Part shown: positions 1 through 8,280 of the stretch, piece after piece
Layout: every line of letters starts with the position of its first letter
Position numbering within the stretch: position 1 is the stretch's first letter
Assembly (NCBI GenBank): GCA_964462145.1
Contig: CAYWYB010000021.1
Location: forward strand, 1-28,825
Length of the DNA: 28,825 nucleotides
Direction of reading: 5' to 3'
From: GCA-2731375 sp964462145
Lineage (GTDB): Bacteria; Pseudomonadota; Alphaproteobacteria; GCA-2731375
Notes under the pieces: generated by a model
Told to the model about the DNA's origin: nothing
What the model saw: only the letters and a program-made list of their open reading frames with translations
Databases searched by the model: none
Program-made: the position numbers and the translations under genes

Positions 1-111
1 TTAATCTACGCTCGCCAGCAATCTTGCGCCCTCTCATGAATAATTCGGGTTAGTACATTTATTGGGCTCGTCCACGAGCGCTAGAATTTTCTAGGGAACG
101 AAGAGATCGCC

Positions 112-1806
112 ATGGTGATCGAGCTGATCAATGCCGAGCGTGAAAATTCCGCATCCGTGCGGCGGCAAGACGATCCAACGCCTTCCAGTCGCGCCCTGGT
201 GGGGCAGATGCGTCTGCTGGCCTGCCTGCTGGCCGCCAGTCTCGCTCTGACCGTTGCCTTATTATTTTGGTCCGCCCAAAGCCAGGACAAAATAGCCCTG
301 GCGGACGCGCGCCATCTTGCCAAAACCGCCCTCAGCGTTCAGTTCAACAGCCTGCAAAAATTGTTGACTGATTATACTTGGTGGGACGAGGCTTATCTGA
401 ATTTGACGGAAACCTTTGATCCCGATTGGTTCGACGCAAATTTTGCCGATGCCGAATATCTTGCCGACAGTTTCGGCATTACCGGGTCGTTCGTGATCGG
501 GCCGGATGGTGCAATAAAAAGGCACATGCGTAATTCGGAGCCAGTCGAAAATGCGCCGCATCTGGATACGTCCGTCTATTTCAACGGCGGTATGAACGGC
601 CTTATTAAAGACGCGCGGCAGTTGGTCGATGGTAAATTCGAGGCTGCCACCGGCTACGTCAAGATAGATGGCCAGCTTTATTTCGCCGCCGTCCGAGCCG
701 TGCACCCCGATTCAAACGAGCTGTTGGACAAGGCTGCCGTGACGCCGGCCAATGCCTATATGGCGGCTTTCATGCAGCCTCTGGACGGCGAACTGCTGCA
801 AACCCTTGGCAAGGATTATGGCCTCCGGGACCTACGCCTTACGGCCGCCGGCGATCCGGCGGCCAGCTTGCAGTTGATTACCTTGGATGGCCTGAACTTT
901 GGCAACTTAAGCTGGTCAATTGACCGGCCCAGCCGATATGTACTGGGGGTTATACTGCCTGGACTGCTGCTGATCATCGTGTTCATCGCCATCCTTGGTT
1001 GGTATGTGCTGAAGAATATGCGGCGGCATCAGGCTGAATTATTGCAGGCAACGCGACAGGCGTGGATGGCGGATCGTTCCAAGACGGAATTCCTGGCCAA
1101 CATGAGCCATGAGCTGCGTACGCCCCTGAATGCCATCATCGGCTTTTCAGAGATGATGCGGGAAGAAACATTCGGCCCCTTGGAGAATGAGCACTACAAG
1201 GGCTATAGCGCCGACATCAATGATAGCGGCCGGCAACTGCTCGATATCATCAACGACGTATTGGAACTGTCCAAGGTTGAAACGGGCAAGGTCGTCCTGC
1301 AGGAAACAAAGATTGAACTGGCGGTGATAATCGACGCGCTTCGCCAATTGATCGATACACGGGTGCGGGAGAAGGCGATAAGTTTGGACATCGATATTCC
1401 GCCGGACCTGCCGGCGATCTATGCCGACAATCGCGCGGTGAAGCAAATCCTGATCAATCTGCTCTCCAACGCGGTGAAATTCACCCCGCCTGGGGGGGCC
1501 GTTAATGTACGCGCGGCGCGAAATCGTAATGGCGAAGTGGAAATTTCGGTCTCTGATACCGGTTGTGGAGTGGCGAAGGATCAGCTGGATTTGATCATGC
1601 GGCCCTTTCACCAAGTTGAAGGTCCGCTTAACCGCTCGGAAGGCGGCGCCGGCTTGGGTCTGCCCCTGAGCGCCTCTTTGGTGACCCTACATGGTGGCAC
1701 GATGCACATCACCAGCGAAGTGAACCAGGGCACGACGGTGCTTGTCACTTTCCCCATTGAGCGGGTGTTGGCAGCCGGATCCAGGGCGTCCAGTCGGTTA
1801 ACCTGA
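112..1806 (+). CDS. CHASE4-type membrane sensor histidine kinase (first of a tandem pair)
   Basis: A 564-residue inner-membrane sensor kinase that should autophosphorylate on a histidine in response to a periplasmic signal. A first membrane helix lies at about residues 34-54. It is followed by a periplasmic CHASE4-like domain carrying the typical DYTWWDEAY stretch (about 88-96). A second helix is at about 276-300. The H-box is MSHELRTPLNA with the phospho-acceptor His333. The N-box NLLSNAVKF is at about 449-457, the G1 box DTGCG starts at 482 and the G2 box GGAGLGLPL is at 511-519, so HisKA and HATPase domains are complete. There is no receiver, HAMP or PAS domain. The ATG at 112 follows a purine-rich GAAGAG. 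No response regulator is adjacent. The H-box resembles that of the PleC/DivJ group, which is inference only. Base composition is more AT-rich than in genes after 4 kb. The ligand is unknown. Confidence 0.9.
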   Translation: MVIELINAERENSASVRRQDDPTPSSRALVGQMRLLACLLAASLALTVALLFWSAQSQDKIALADARHLAKTALSVQFNSLQKLLTDYTWWDEAYLNLTETFDPDWFDANFADAEYLADSFGITGSFVIGPDGAIKRHMRNSEPVENAPHLDTSVYFNGGMNGLIKDARQLVDGKFEAATGYVKIDGQLYFAAVRAVHPDSNELLDKAAVTPANAYMAAFMQPLDGELLQTLGKDYGLRDLRLTAAGDPAASLQLITLDGLNFGNLSWSIDRPSRYVLGVILPGLLLIIVFIAILGWYVLKNMRRHQAELLQATRQAWMADRSKTEFLANMSHELRTPLNAIIGFSEMMREETFGPLENEHYKGYSADINDSGRQLLDIINDVLELSKVETGKVVLQETKIELAVIIDALRQLIDTRVREKAISLDIDIPPDLPAIYADNRAVKQILINLLSNAVKFTPPGGAVNVRAARNRNGEVEISVSDTGCGVAKDQLDLIMRPFHQVEGPLNRSEGGAGLGLPLSASLVTLHGGTMHITSEVNQGTTVLVTFPIERVLAAGSRASSRLT

Positions 1807-2083
1807 TCAGGCATAGCCAACCGGCTCCGCGAAAGCGAAGACTGCCTTCCACATATATCTTTGGGTGTAGATCAATTTAAGTATTTATTTTTTCAGATCA
1901 ATATAATTCGACATAATATAAGTAGTTTTTCAATCAATGGCGCTGAAAACATATAAATAATATGTAATATCAAATAATAATCTGGAATTTAATAATTTAT
2001 TTAAAAAAGACTGCAAAATCTAATTCTAGAGTGTTTTGTTTGTTTCGAAACTCACTGACCTGGGGAAGGTTGGCAGGGCAGTC
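1807..2083. promoter_or_regulatory. AT-rich intergenic islet between the two kinase genes
   Basis: About 185 bases from 1850 to 2035 are strongly AT-rich, with many A and T runs, in an otherwise GC-rich window. A perfect inverted repeat ACATAT-AAATA-ATATGT lies at 1949-1965. The stretch must hold the promoter of the second kinase, but I see no convincing -35/-10 pair. AT-rich islets in Alphaproteobacteria are often bound by MucR/Ros-type or other xenogeneic silencers; applying that here is inference. No coding region is apparent. Confidence 0.4.
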
Positions 2084-3763
2084 ATGATGACTGAAATTCC
2101 GAGTATGGACGGTCAAGAACAGGGGAAACTAGGGTCGGAAAATACTGCCCTCGCGAGCCGCGGCAGCTTGCGAAAGCAAATGCGGCTGCTTGGCGGCCTA
2201 ATCTCCGTTTGCCTGGTATCAATGTTGTTTTCATTGTTTTGGTTCGGCCATAGCCAGGACCGGATCGCGTTGAAGGATTCACTGCATCTTGTCGAAACGG
2301 CGGTGAGAATGCAGATGCGAAGCATGCAAAGACTAACCACCGATTACGTCTTGTGGGACGAGGCCTATCAAAATCTAGCACTGGACCTGGACACTGCCTG
2401 GTACGACAGCAACTTCGGCGATGCCGAGCATTTGCGCGACACATTTGGAATTACGGGTTCTTTGGTGATTGGGCCCGACAACAAGATGATGCGCCATATG
2501 CGCGATTCAAATCTAATACCCAGCGCGCCGATGATGGACACCTCGGTCTATTTCAGGGGTGGCTTGGATTTACTGATAGAGTCGGCACGGCGCATGGTGG
2601 ATGGTAAGTACGTTGCCGTCACCGGTTTCGTTAAGTTGGCTGGCAAATATTATTTCGCTTCGGCCGGTGTTATCCAGGCCCATACGACGGAGATGCGAGT
2701 AAAGGTTTCCGACACTGCGTCAAACGGCTTTGTCGCGGCGTTCCTGCGGCCATTGGACGAGCGGTTGTTGCGCACTACCGGCGGTGATTTTGGGTTGCTG
2801 CATCTCCGCTATGTCGAAGCAGATGATCCCGCGGGACTTTTCCCATTGCGCACTACGGACGGCGACCTATTCGGTGCTCTTGTATGGCAGGTTGATCGGC
2901 CCGGCCAAGAAATGCTGAGGGTCATGCTGCCAGTTTTGCTGGTCGTCGCTTTTTGTATTGGATTACTATTCTGGCGCGGTCTCGACAGCATGCGCCGTGG
3001 CCAGGCTAAATTGATTCAGGCCATGCAACAGGCCGAATTGGCGGATCGTTCAAAGACCGAGTTCCTAGCCAACATGAGCCATGAATTGCGTACGCCACTG
3101 AACGCCATCCTTGGGTTTTCCCAATTAATGCGGGAAGAAGCGATTGGCCCGATTGGCAACGAAACCTACAAGGATTACAGCCGCGACATTCATCATAGCG
3201 GCCAATGTCTGTTGAACATCATCAACGATGTATTGGAATTGTCCAGGGTCGATACAGGAAAATTCGCTCTGACGGAAAGCGAGATCGCATTGGATACCAC
3301 CGTTGCCTCCTTGCGCAACCTGATTGGGCCAAGAACCGATCAGAAGGGCATTGCCTTGGAAATTAATGTTTCCCCGGACCTTCCGGCGATCGTGGCTGAT
3401 AGCGCCGCCTTGAAACAAATCTTGATTAATCTGCTGTCCAATGCGGTAAAATTCACAGAAAGCGGTGGCCGCATCATTGTCGCTGCCAGACGAATAAGCA
3501 CCGGAGAGGTGGAAATCAAAATCTCCGATACCGGCTGCGGCATGCCGCGTGATCAACTAGACTTGGTGATGCGGCCATTTCATCGGGCCACGGACCTGTT
3601 GACCAGCGCCGAAGGCGGTGCGGGACTGGGCCTGCCATTATGCGCATCGCTGGTGGGCCTGCACGGCGGTAGCATTCGGATCACCAGTGCGGTGGATCAG
3701 GGTACAACGGTTTACGTGACCTGGCCCAAGGAACGCGTGGCGGAAACGGCCCAGGCTGCTTGA
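2084..3763 (+). CDS. CHASE4-type membrane sensor histidine kinase (second of a tandem pair)
   Basis: A paralogue of the preceding kinase with the same architecture: membrane helix at about residues 34-54, periplasmic CHASE4-like domain (DYVLWDEAY, with the first Trp of the pair replaced), second helix, HisKA and HATPase. The ATG at 2084 (or 2087) is preferred because AGGG lies just upstream at 2075-2078. It also places the catalytic histidine at residue 333, the same as in the first kinase. An in-frame TTG at 2036 would add 16 residues but falls at the edge of the AT-rich islet. N-box (ILINLLSNAVKF), G1 (DTGCG) and G2 (GGAGLGLPL) boxes are intact, so it should be active. Many core segments are nearly identical to the first copy, while the periplasmic domain has diverged more. 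The stop codon directly abuts the stop of the convergent hydrolase. Confidence 0.9.
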   Translation: MMTEIPSMDGQEQGKLGSENTALASRGSLRKQMRLLGGLISVCLVSMLFSLFWFGHSQDRIALKDSLHLVETAVRMQMRSMQRLTTDYVLWDEAYQNLALDLDTAWYDSNFGDAEHLRDTFGITGSLVIGPDNKMMRHMRDSNLIPSAPMMDTSVYFRGGLDLLIESARRMVDGKYVAVTGFVKLAGKYYFASAGVIQAHTTEMRVKVSDTASNGFVAAFLRPLDERLLRTTGGDFGLLHLRYVEADDPAGLFPLRTTDGDLFGALVWQVDRPGQEMLRVMLPVLLVVAFCIGLLFWRGLDSMRRGQAKLIQAMQQAELADRSKTEFLANMSHELRTPLNAILGFSQLMREEAIGPIGNETYKDYSRDIHHSGQCLLNIINDVLELSRVDTGKFALTESEIALDTTVASLRNLIGPRTDQKGIALEINVSPDLPAIVADSAALKQILINLLSNAVKFTESGGRIIVAARRISTGEVEIKISDTGCGMPRDQLDLVMRPFHRATDLLTSAEGGAGLGLPLCASLVGLHGGSIRITSAVDQGTTVYVTWPKERVAETAQAA

Positions 3764-4600
3764 TTATCGCGGTTGGCCGTTGTCAAGAATATGCCGCGAC
3801 AAGGCGGCGGCAACCTGGGCCGGGTGTGATACGGGCATGGGATGGCCGGCACCCGCGATGGTATGCAGTGCCGCATTGGGTAAGTAGGTGGCAAGAACCT
3901 CGCAGACCGCACGCTCCGGCGCGGTTGTTTGCCCGCCCGTAATGATCAGAGTTGCGGTCTCCAACGCGCGCAACTCGTCCAAAGTGGTTGGATTGTTCAT
4001 TTGCGCGGCGTAAACCTGACGCTGGCTTTCGCTTTTGGCAAGAATTTTGCCTTGGGTCTCGGAATCCAGGCTGTCCCAGGCATCCGGCCTGCCGCGATAA
4101 TAGTTCAGGAAATCACGCCAGGCCGTGACCGGGTCGCCACGGTCCTGGGCCCCGAGGAACGCGTTCATGATGGCCGCGTATTCATCATACTCGGCCTGTC
4201 GGCCCGCCGCCGCCAACAGCGGGCAGCCGCCGGGTTCGATCAGGCAGAGCGAACCTACGGCGTTGGCATCTCTGACGGCGGCGCGAAGAGCCGCGGCACC
4301 GCCATAGGAATGGCCCAGCAAATGTACCGGTTCGCCAATCGCCGCCATCACGGCAAGTACGATGTCTGCCTCGTCATCGAAGGTCAGCATACGGGCAAGG
4401 GGCCAGGCGGCGGTTTTGCCGCTGTTGAAAAGATCGGGCAGCAGGTAGCGGAATTCGTTGCCTACGTCAGCCGCCATGGCGGCGCGCACCTGATCCCATT
4501 GGCCGCCATGGTTGGTGGCGGCATGCACCAACAAGACCGGCGTGCCCTGTCCAAGGTCGGCGTAATGGGCGGTCACGCCATGAACTGTAACCCTTGGCAC
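3764..4600 (-). CDS. alpha/beta hydrolase fold protein
   Basis: A 278-residue cytoplasmic-looking protein of the alpha/beta hydrolase superfamily (esterase, lactonase and dehalogenase-like enzymes). The nucleophile elbow GHSYGG gives Ser98. An oxyanion-type segment LLVHA lies near residue 23. The terminal GAGHPMP gives the catalytic His253. The loop after the penultimate strand, where the acid normally sits as G-x-x-D, reads ITGGQTTAPE and has no aspartate, so the acid may come from elsewhere (for example Glu/Asp after strand 6) or be altered. Length is normal for the family. The start ATG is at 4600. There is no signal peptide and the substrate cannot be inferred. It is transcribed convergently to the kinase gene, with stop codons back to back. 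Confidence 0.85.
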   Translation of the reverse strand: MPRVTVHGVTAHYADLGQGTPVLLVHAATNHGGQWDQVRAAMAADVGNEFRYLLPDLFNSGKTAAWPLARMLTFDDEADIVLAVMAAIGEPVHLLGHSYGGAAALRAAVRDANAVGSLCLIEPGGCPLLAAAGRQAEYDEYAAIMNAFLGAQDRGDPVTAWRDFLNYYRGRPDAWDSLDSETQGKILAKSESQRQVYAAQMNNPTTLDELRALETATLIITGGQTTAPERAVCEVLATYLPNAALHTIAGAGHPMPVSHPAQVAAALSRHILDNGQPR

Positions 4601-4673
4601 CCGGTTCTCCAGTTGATCAACAACAAATCACCGTGTCAGGGTAGCATCGGCGGGACGCTGTGTCTGTGGCTGC

Positions 4674-5756
4674 TTATCCGGCCGCCGACCGCAACTGTCC
4701 CTCGTCCATCCCCGCCTTGTGCCTGGCGATGCGCTCTTCGGCCAACTGATCGGCGACTTCGTTGGTGGGACGGCCTTCGCGTTCGGCGCGTTGGAAGATC
4801 TCGGCCAAGGTATCGTGGATGCGGGCGCAATGCGCCATGGCCGCATCCCTGTTATAGGCCCGGCCTTCATGGCTGATATTGATAATGCCGCCCGCGTTGA
4901 TCACATAGTCGGGGGCATACAGGATACCGCGCGCCGCCAGATCGGCGCCGTGGCGGTCCTCGGCCAGTTGATTGTTGGCCGACCCCGCCACCACCTTGGC
5001 GGCTAGGCGCGGAATGGTCTCGTCATTGATAATGCCGCCCATGGCGTTCGGGGCGAAGACATCCGCCGCCACGTCATAAATGGCATTCACGTCCACTACC
5101 CGTGCGCCTAGATCACGCTTGGCCCAGGCCAGGCGGGTCGTGTCCAAGTCGGCCACGGTCAGCAGCGCGCCCCTGTCGGCTAGGTATTGCGCCAGATGGC
5201 CGCCCACATGGCCCAGACCCTGCACCGCCACATGCAGGTCCTGCAAATCGCCGCCCCCCAAGCGTGCCGCCACCGCCGCGCGCAAGCCATGGAACACGCC
5301 CCATGCCGTGGCCGGTGAAGGATCCCCGTCGCCCGCGCCGCCTTCGGCCACGCCCGCCACATACGGGGTGATGCCGTGAACGATTTCCATATCGGCGGGC
5401 GAGGTGCCAACGTCCTCCGCCGTGATGTAGCGGCCGGCCAGGCCATGGACAAAGCGGCCAAAGGCCTGCAACAGCGCCGGACTTTTTCCGTCCTGATCGG
5501 GCGCCAGGATCACTGCCTTGCCACCGCCGAACGACAGACCGGCCAGCGCTGCTTTGTACGTCATACCGCGCGAAAGGCGCAGCACATCATCCAGAGCGGC
5601 GCCTTCATCGTCGTAGGACCAAAAGCGGCAGCCGCCCAAGGCGGGGCCAAGCGTTATATCGTGAATGGCGATGATGGCTTTCAGGCCGCTGGCAGGGTCT
5701 TGATGAAACAAAACCTGCTCATGATTACGGAAACTTTTAGCGGTGAACACGGACAT
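4674..5756 (-). CDS. ldh: leucine dehydrogenase (Glu/Leu/Phe/Val dehydrogenase family)
   Basis: A 360-residue NAD-dependent enzyme for reversible oxidative deamination of leucine and other branched-chain amino acids to 2-oxo acids and ammonia. The N-terminal half closely follows Bacillus leucine dehydrogenase as I remember it. It has GLKAIIAIHDITLGPALGG, the substrate-binding lysine in GMTYK (Lys68), the catalytic lysine in GGGK (Lys80) and the aspartate in TAEDVG (Asp115), at the same numbering as the characterised enzymes. A Rossmann motif GLGHVG follows, and the C-terminal APDYVINAGG is typical. The ATG at 5756 has a GGGG ribosome-binding site nine bases upstream. A longer TTG start at 5771 lacks this. 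It probably serves branched-chain amino-acid catabolism. Valine or phenylalanine as main substrate cannot be excluded. Confidence 0.92.
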   Translation of the reverse strand: MSVFTAKSFRNHEQVLFHQDPASGLKAIIAIHDITLGPALGGCRFWSYDDEGAALDDVLRLSRGMTYKAALAGLSFGGGKAVILAPDQDGKSPALLQAFGRFVHGLAGRYITAEDVGTSPADMEIVHGITPYVAGVAEGGAGDGDPSPATAWGVFHGLRAAVAARLGGGDLQDLHVAVQGLGHVGGHLAQYLADRGALLTVADLDTTRLAWAKRDLGARVVDVNAIYDVAADVFAPNAMGGIINDETIPRLAAKVVAGSANNQLAEDRHGADLAARGILYAPDYVINAGGIINISHEGRAYNRDAAMAHCARIHDTLAEIFQRAEREGRPTNEVADQLAEERIARHKAGMDEGQLRSAAG

Positions 5757-5801
5757 TGCGAAAATCCCCAATAGGCTTTGAAGTCAGTCTATATTTCACA
5801 G

Positions 5802-5843
5802 GAAATTCGTTAAATTTCAATTAGTTGACGCATAGTTGATGCA
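5802..5843 (-). promoter_or_regulatory. candidate operator upstream of leucine dehydrogenase
   Basis: The leader of the leucine dehydrogenase gene holds a perfect inverted repeat GAAATT-CGTTA-AATTTC at 5802-5818. Next to it is an imperfect direct repeat, AGTTGACGCA at 5823-5832 and AGTTGATGCA at 5834-5843, with an 11-base period (about one helical turn). Such a layout suits an Lrp/AsnC-type or similar regulator, which commonly controls branched-chain amino-acid catabolism genes. The repeats are seen directly; regulator identity is inference. Confidence 0.35.
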
Positions 5844-5925
5844 ATTCGCCAGATTCTGTCGCCACAGCTTGCCGGGGCATTTGAATGTTACGTTGCGGCA
5901 AGATTATGTGAAATTATAAGTCGCG

Positions 5926-7326
5926 CTAGATGATCTCAAAATAGCGTTGCAATTGCCAATCCGTCACGGCGCGGCGGCTTTGCCGCTCTTCCCAATCACG
6001 CGAGGCGGCAAAATGTTCGACGAAGGCATCGCCAAAGAGAGCCCGCGCCGGTTTTGAACCTGCCAAGCGCTGGGCCGCCTCGCCCAAGCTTTGCGGCAGG
6101 GCCAGGTGTTTGGGCTGAGGCTGGTCATAGGCATTACCGCGGACGGGCGCGGTTGGTTCGATCTTGTGTTCGATCCCCCACAGACCCGCGCCCAGGGCGG
6201 CGGCCAGGGCCAAGAAGGGGTTGGCATCGGCGGCGGCGACCCGGAATTCGACCCGTTGCGATTTTGCCCCGCCGTCGATCACGCGTAAGGCGCAGGTCCG
6301 GTTATCCAGCCCCCAGGTGGCCTCGGTCGGGGCCCAAAAGCCGGGGATCAGCCGGGTATAGGCATTCACGGTCGGCGCGATCATGGCGAGGAGTTCCGGC
6401 ATCAAGGCCTGTTGCCCGCCGATGAAGTGCCGCATGGTCGGGCTGATGCCGCCTTCCGCCTTGGCATCGTAAAAGGCCGATCGGCCGCCTTTGATCTTAT
6501 TAAGCGAGAGGTGGATATGGCCCGACTGGCCCGGATAGTCGGGCGACCACTTCGCCATGAAGGTCGCCATTAGCCCATGACGTTGCGCCTCGGCCTTGGC
6601 AAAGGTCTTAAACAGCGCCGCCTTATCCGCCGCCGCCATGGCCAGATCCTTGTCGATGCTGGCCTCCAATACGCCTGGCCCCGTTTCTGTGTGTAGACCC
6701 TCCAGGGGAAAATCCATATCCCGGCACAGTGCCAGCAAAGCGCCATGAAAATCAGCCCAGGTCGAGGTGCGCAGGACGGAATAGCCGAAATTGCCTGGCG
6801 TGATCGGCTGCAGATCCCGATAACCCTTGGCGGCAGCACTTGCCGGCGTCTCATCGAACAGGAAGAATTCATACTCCAATGCCGCCGTGGCCGCGAGCCC
6901 CATGTCCTTGGCCCGCGCCACGGTCCGGCGCAGCACGGCACGGGGACAGATTGCCTCCGCCGAACCCGCGAATTCGCCCAGGAACAACAGCCCTCGGCCA
7001 TCGAAATCAAACGGCTGCTCGCGACAGCTGTCGGGTAGAATGCGGACCTGGGCGTCTGGATAGCCCGTATGCCAACCAGTATAGGCGGTATTGTCGTACA
7101 ACTGATCGGCGCTGTCCCAGCCCAGAACCACGTCGCAAAAGCCGAAACCATTGTCCAACGCCGATAAGAATTTCTCGGCGCCCATGAACTTGCCCCGCAG
7201 GACGCCGTCAGCATCAAACACGCCAACCTTGACGTAGTCCAGGCCGCGTTGCTTCACGATACGGCGCGCCTGGGCGGCGGTGCGAACCGCACGCGCCGTA
7301 ACCTTGTTGTCTGGCCTGGCAGCCAT
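5926..7326 (-). CDS. glutamine synthetase family protein (gamma-glutamyl-amine ligase-like)
   Basis: A 466-residue member of the glutamine synthetase fold. It joins glutamate to ammonia or, more likely here, to an amine such as a polyamine (PuuA/GlnT-like branch). Visible family signatures are ALEYEFFLF near residue 150 (metal/ATP glutamate), ETGPGVLEAS, SGHIHLSL, the DNRTCALR segment and EFRVAAADANPFLALAAALG near the C-terminus. The N-terminal beta-grasp domain is shorter than in GlnA, as in the PuuA-like group. The ATG overlaps the stop of the upstream MipA-like gene as TAATG, suggesting coupled translation. It is separated from leucine dehydrogenase by about 170 bases. True GlnA is less likely because of the shortened N-terminus and catabolic neighbours. 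The amine substrate cannot be read from sequence. Confidence 0.85.
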   Translation of the reverse strand: MAARPDNKVTARAVRTAAQARRIVKQRGLDYVKVGVFDADGVLRGKFMGAEKFLSALDNGFGFCDVVLGWDSADQLYDNTAYTGWHTGYPDAQVRILPDSCREQPFDFDGRGLLFLGEFAGSAEAICPRAVLRRTVARAKDMGLAATAALEYEFFLFDETPASAAAKGYRDLQPITPGNFGYSVLRTSTWADFHGALLALCRDMDFPLEGLHTETGPGVLEASIDKDLAMAAADKAALFKTFAKAEAQRHGLMATFMAKWSPDYPGQSGHIHLSLNKIKGGRSAFYDAKAEGGISPTMRHFIGGQQALMPELLAMIAPTVNAYTRLIPGFWAPTEATWGLDNRTCALRVIDGGAKSQRVEFRVAAADANPFLALAAALGAGLWGIEHKIEPTAPVRGNAYDQPQPKHLALPQSLGEAAQRLAGSKPARALFGDAFVEHFAASRDWEERQSRRAVTDWQLQRYFEII

Positions 7327-8204
7327 TAAAATCGGTAGCCGATCATGACTGAGCCGGTGAAGAAGCCATCACTCTCGGCAAGGGGGCTGTCCGCGGCCTG
7401 TTCCATCAAGACAGTGCCGCGCAGTTCCGTGGCTACATAAAGAGCCTGAGTAATGTCATAAACCAGTTGGACATAGGCGTTGACGTCGCGAAACCCACCG
7501 GTTGGCGTATAGGTCGCGTGGCCAGCGCTGGAGTTGGCCGCTGCTACGCCGAAATAGCTTTCGGCATAAGTGTTGTCCATATAGGTTGTACGCAAGCCCA
7601 GGATGATTGAGGCATTCTTCGACCAGCGGCTGCCCCAGGCCGCTTCGCCGTTTAACAAAAAGCCGCCATGGCCGCCGCCGACCTCCTGGCGCAGGTCGCC
7701 CTTAAAGCGCCAGGAAGCGACAAAACCCTCGAAAAATAGGCCGACCTCGGTGCCCAGTTCAATATCCGGCAAACCGGCTAGACTGGGCGCATCGGCGGCA
7801 TCGCGGCCGAAATCAAAAGTGATCCTGGGGCCGGCCCGCAAGGTCCGCTTGCGCCACATATTCCAGCCGATGCCTTGCTGTGTCGAAAGAAAAAGGGTGC
7901 CGGCATAATTGACATCAAGCAGGGGCAGAGCCTTGGCGGTGATGCTGTCAGAGCCCATATATTCGGGCACAAAGGCCGCACCTGCCGCGATATTCGCGCG
8001 AATCGGTCCCAACTTCCCTCGTTTTGCCGGCAGCACCGCATTGGCGGCAGAGGTCCATACTTCCCAATCATTGTAACGGCCCTCGGCGCTGGCCTGGGTC
8101 ATCGGCAAGCCCATGACCATAACCGAGGCACTGACCAACGCCAGCAATGGACCCCGCCGCAAACCTTTAAAGAAACCGCGCATTGAAACTCTGCCTATTC
8201 TCAT
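7326..8204 (-). CDS. MipA/OmpV family outer-membrane protein
   Basis: A 292-residue predicted outer-membrane beta-barrel protein of the MipA/OmpV family. A Sec signal peptide is visible: basic MRGFFKGLRRG, hydrophobic core LLALVSASVMVMGL, cleavage near TQASA-EG. The mature part alternates aromatic and polar strands and ends in GYRF, with the terminal phenylalanine expected for barrel assembly. The start at 8204 is chosen because GAGGA lies eight bases upstream. A start at 8183 would still keep the signal peptide, and a longer start at 8252 seems unlikely. It is followed with TAATG overlap by the glutamine-synthetase-like gene, so the two probably share a transcript. The family includes a murein-hydrolase scaffolding protein (MipA) and porin-like OmpV. 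Which role applies is unknown. Confidence 0.85.
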   Translation of the reverse strand: MRIGRVSMRGFFKGLRRGPLLALVSASVMVMGLPMTQASAEGRYNDWEVWTSAANAVLPAKRGKLGPIRANIAAGAAFVPEYMGSDSITAKALPLLDVNYAGTLFLSTQQGIGWNMWRKRTLRAGPRITFDFGRDAADAPSLAGLPDIELGTEVGLFFEGFVASWRFKGDLRQEVGGGHGGFLLNGEAAWGSRWSKNASIILGLRTTYMDNTYAESYFGVAAANSSAGHATYTPTGGFRDVNAYVQLVYDITQALYVATELRGTVLMEQAADSPLAESDGFFTGSVMIGYRF

Positions 8205-8280
8205 TATCAAAATCCTCACGCGGACTATCTCATTGCCCAGCCTGGGCCGCAAGCGGCGCCCGGAAAATGCGGTCGAAAGT

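Noticed and set aside
3929..4876. A 315-codon plus-strand frame across the hydrolase and leucine dehydrogenase genes
   Set aside because: It spans two real minus-strand genes, shows no family motif and has no ribosome-binding site.
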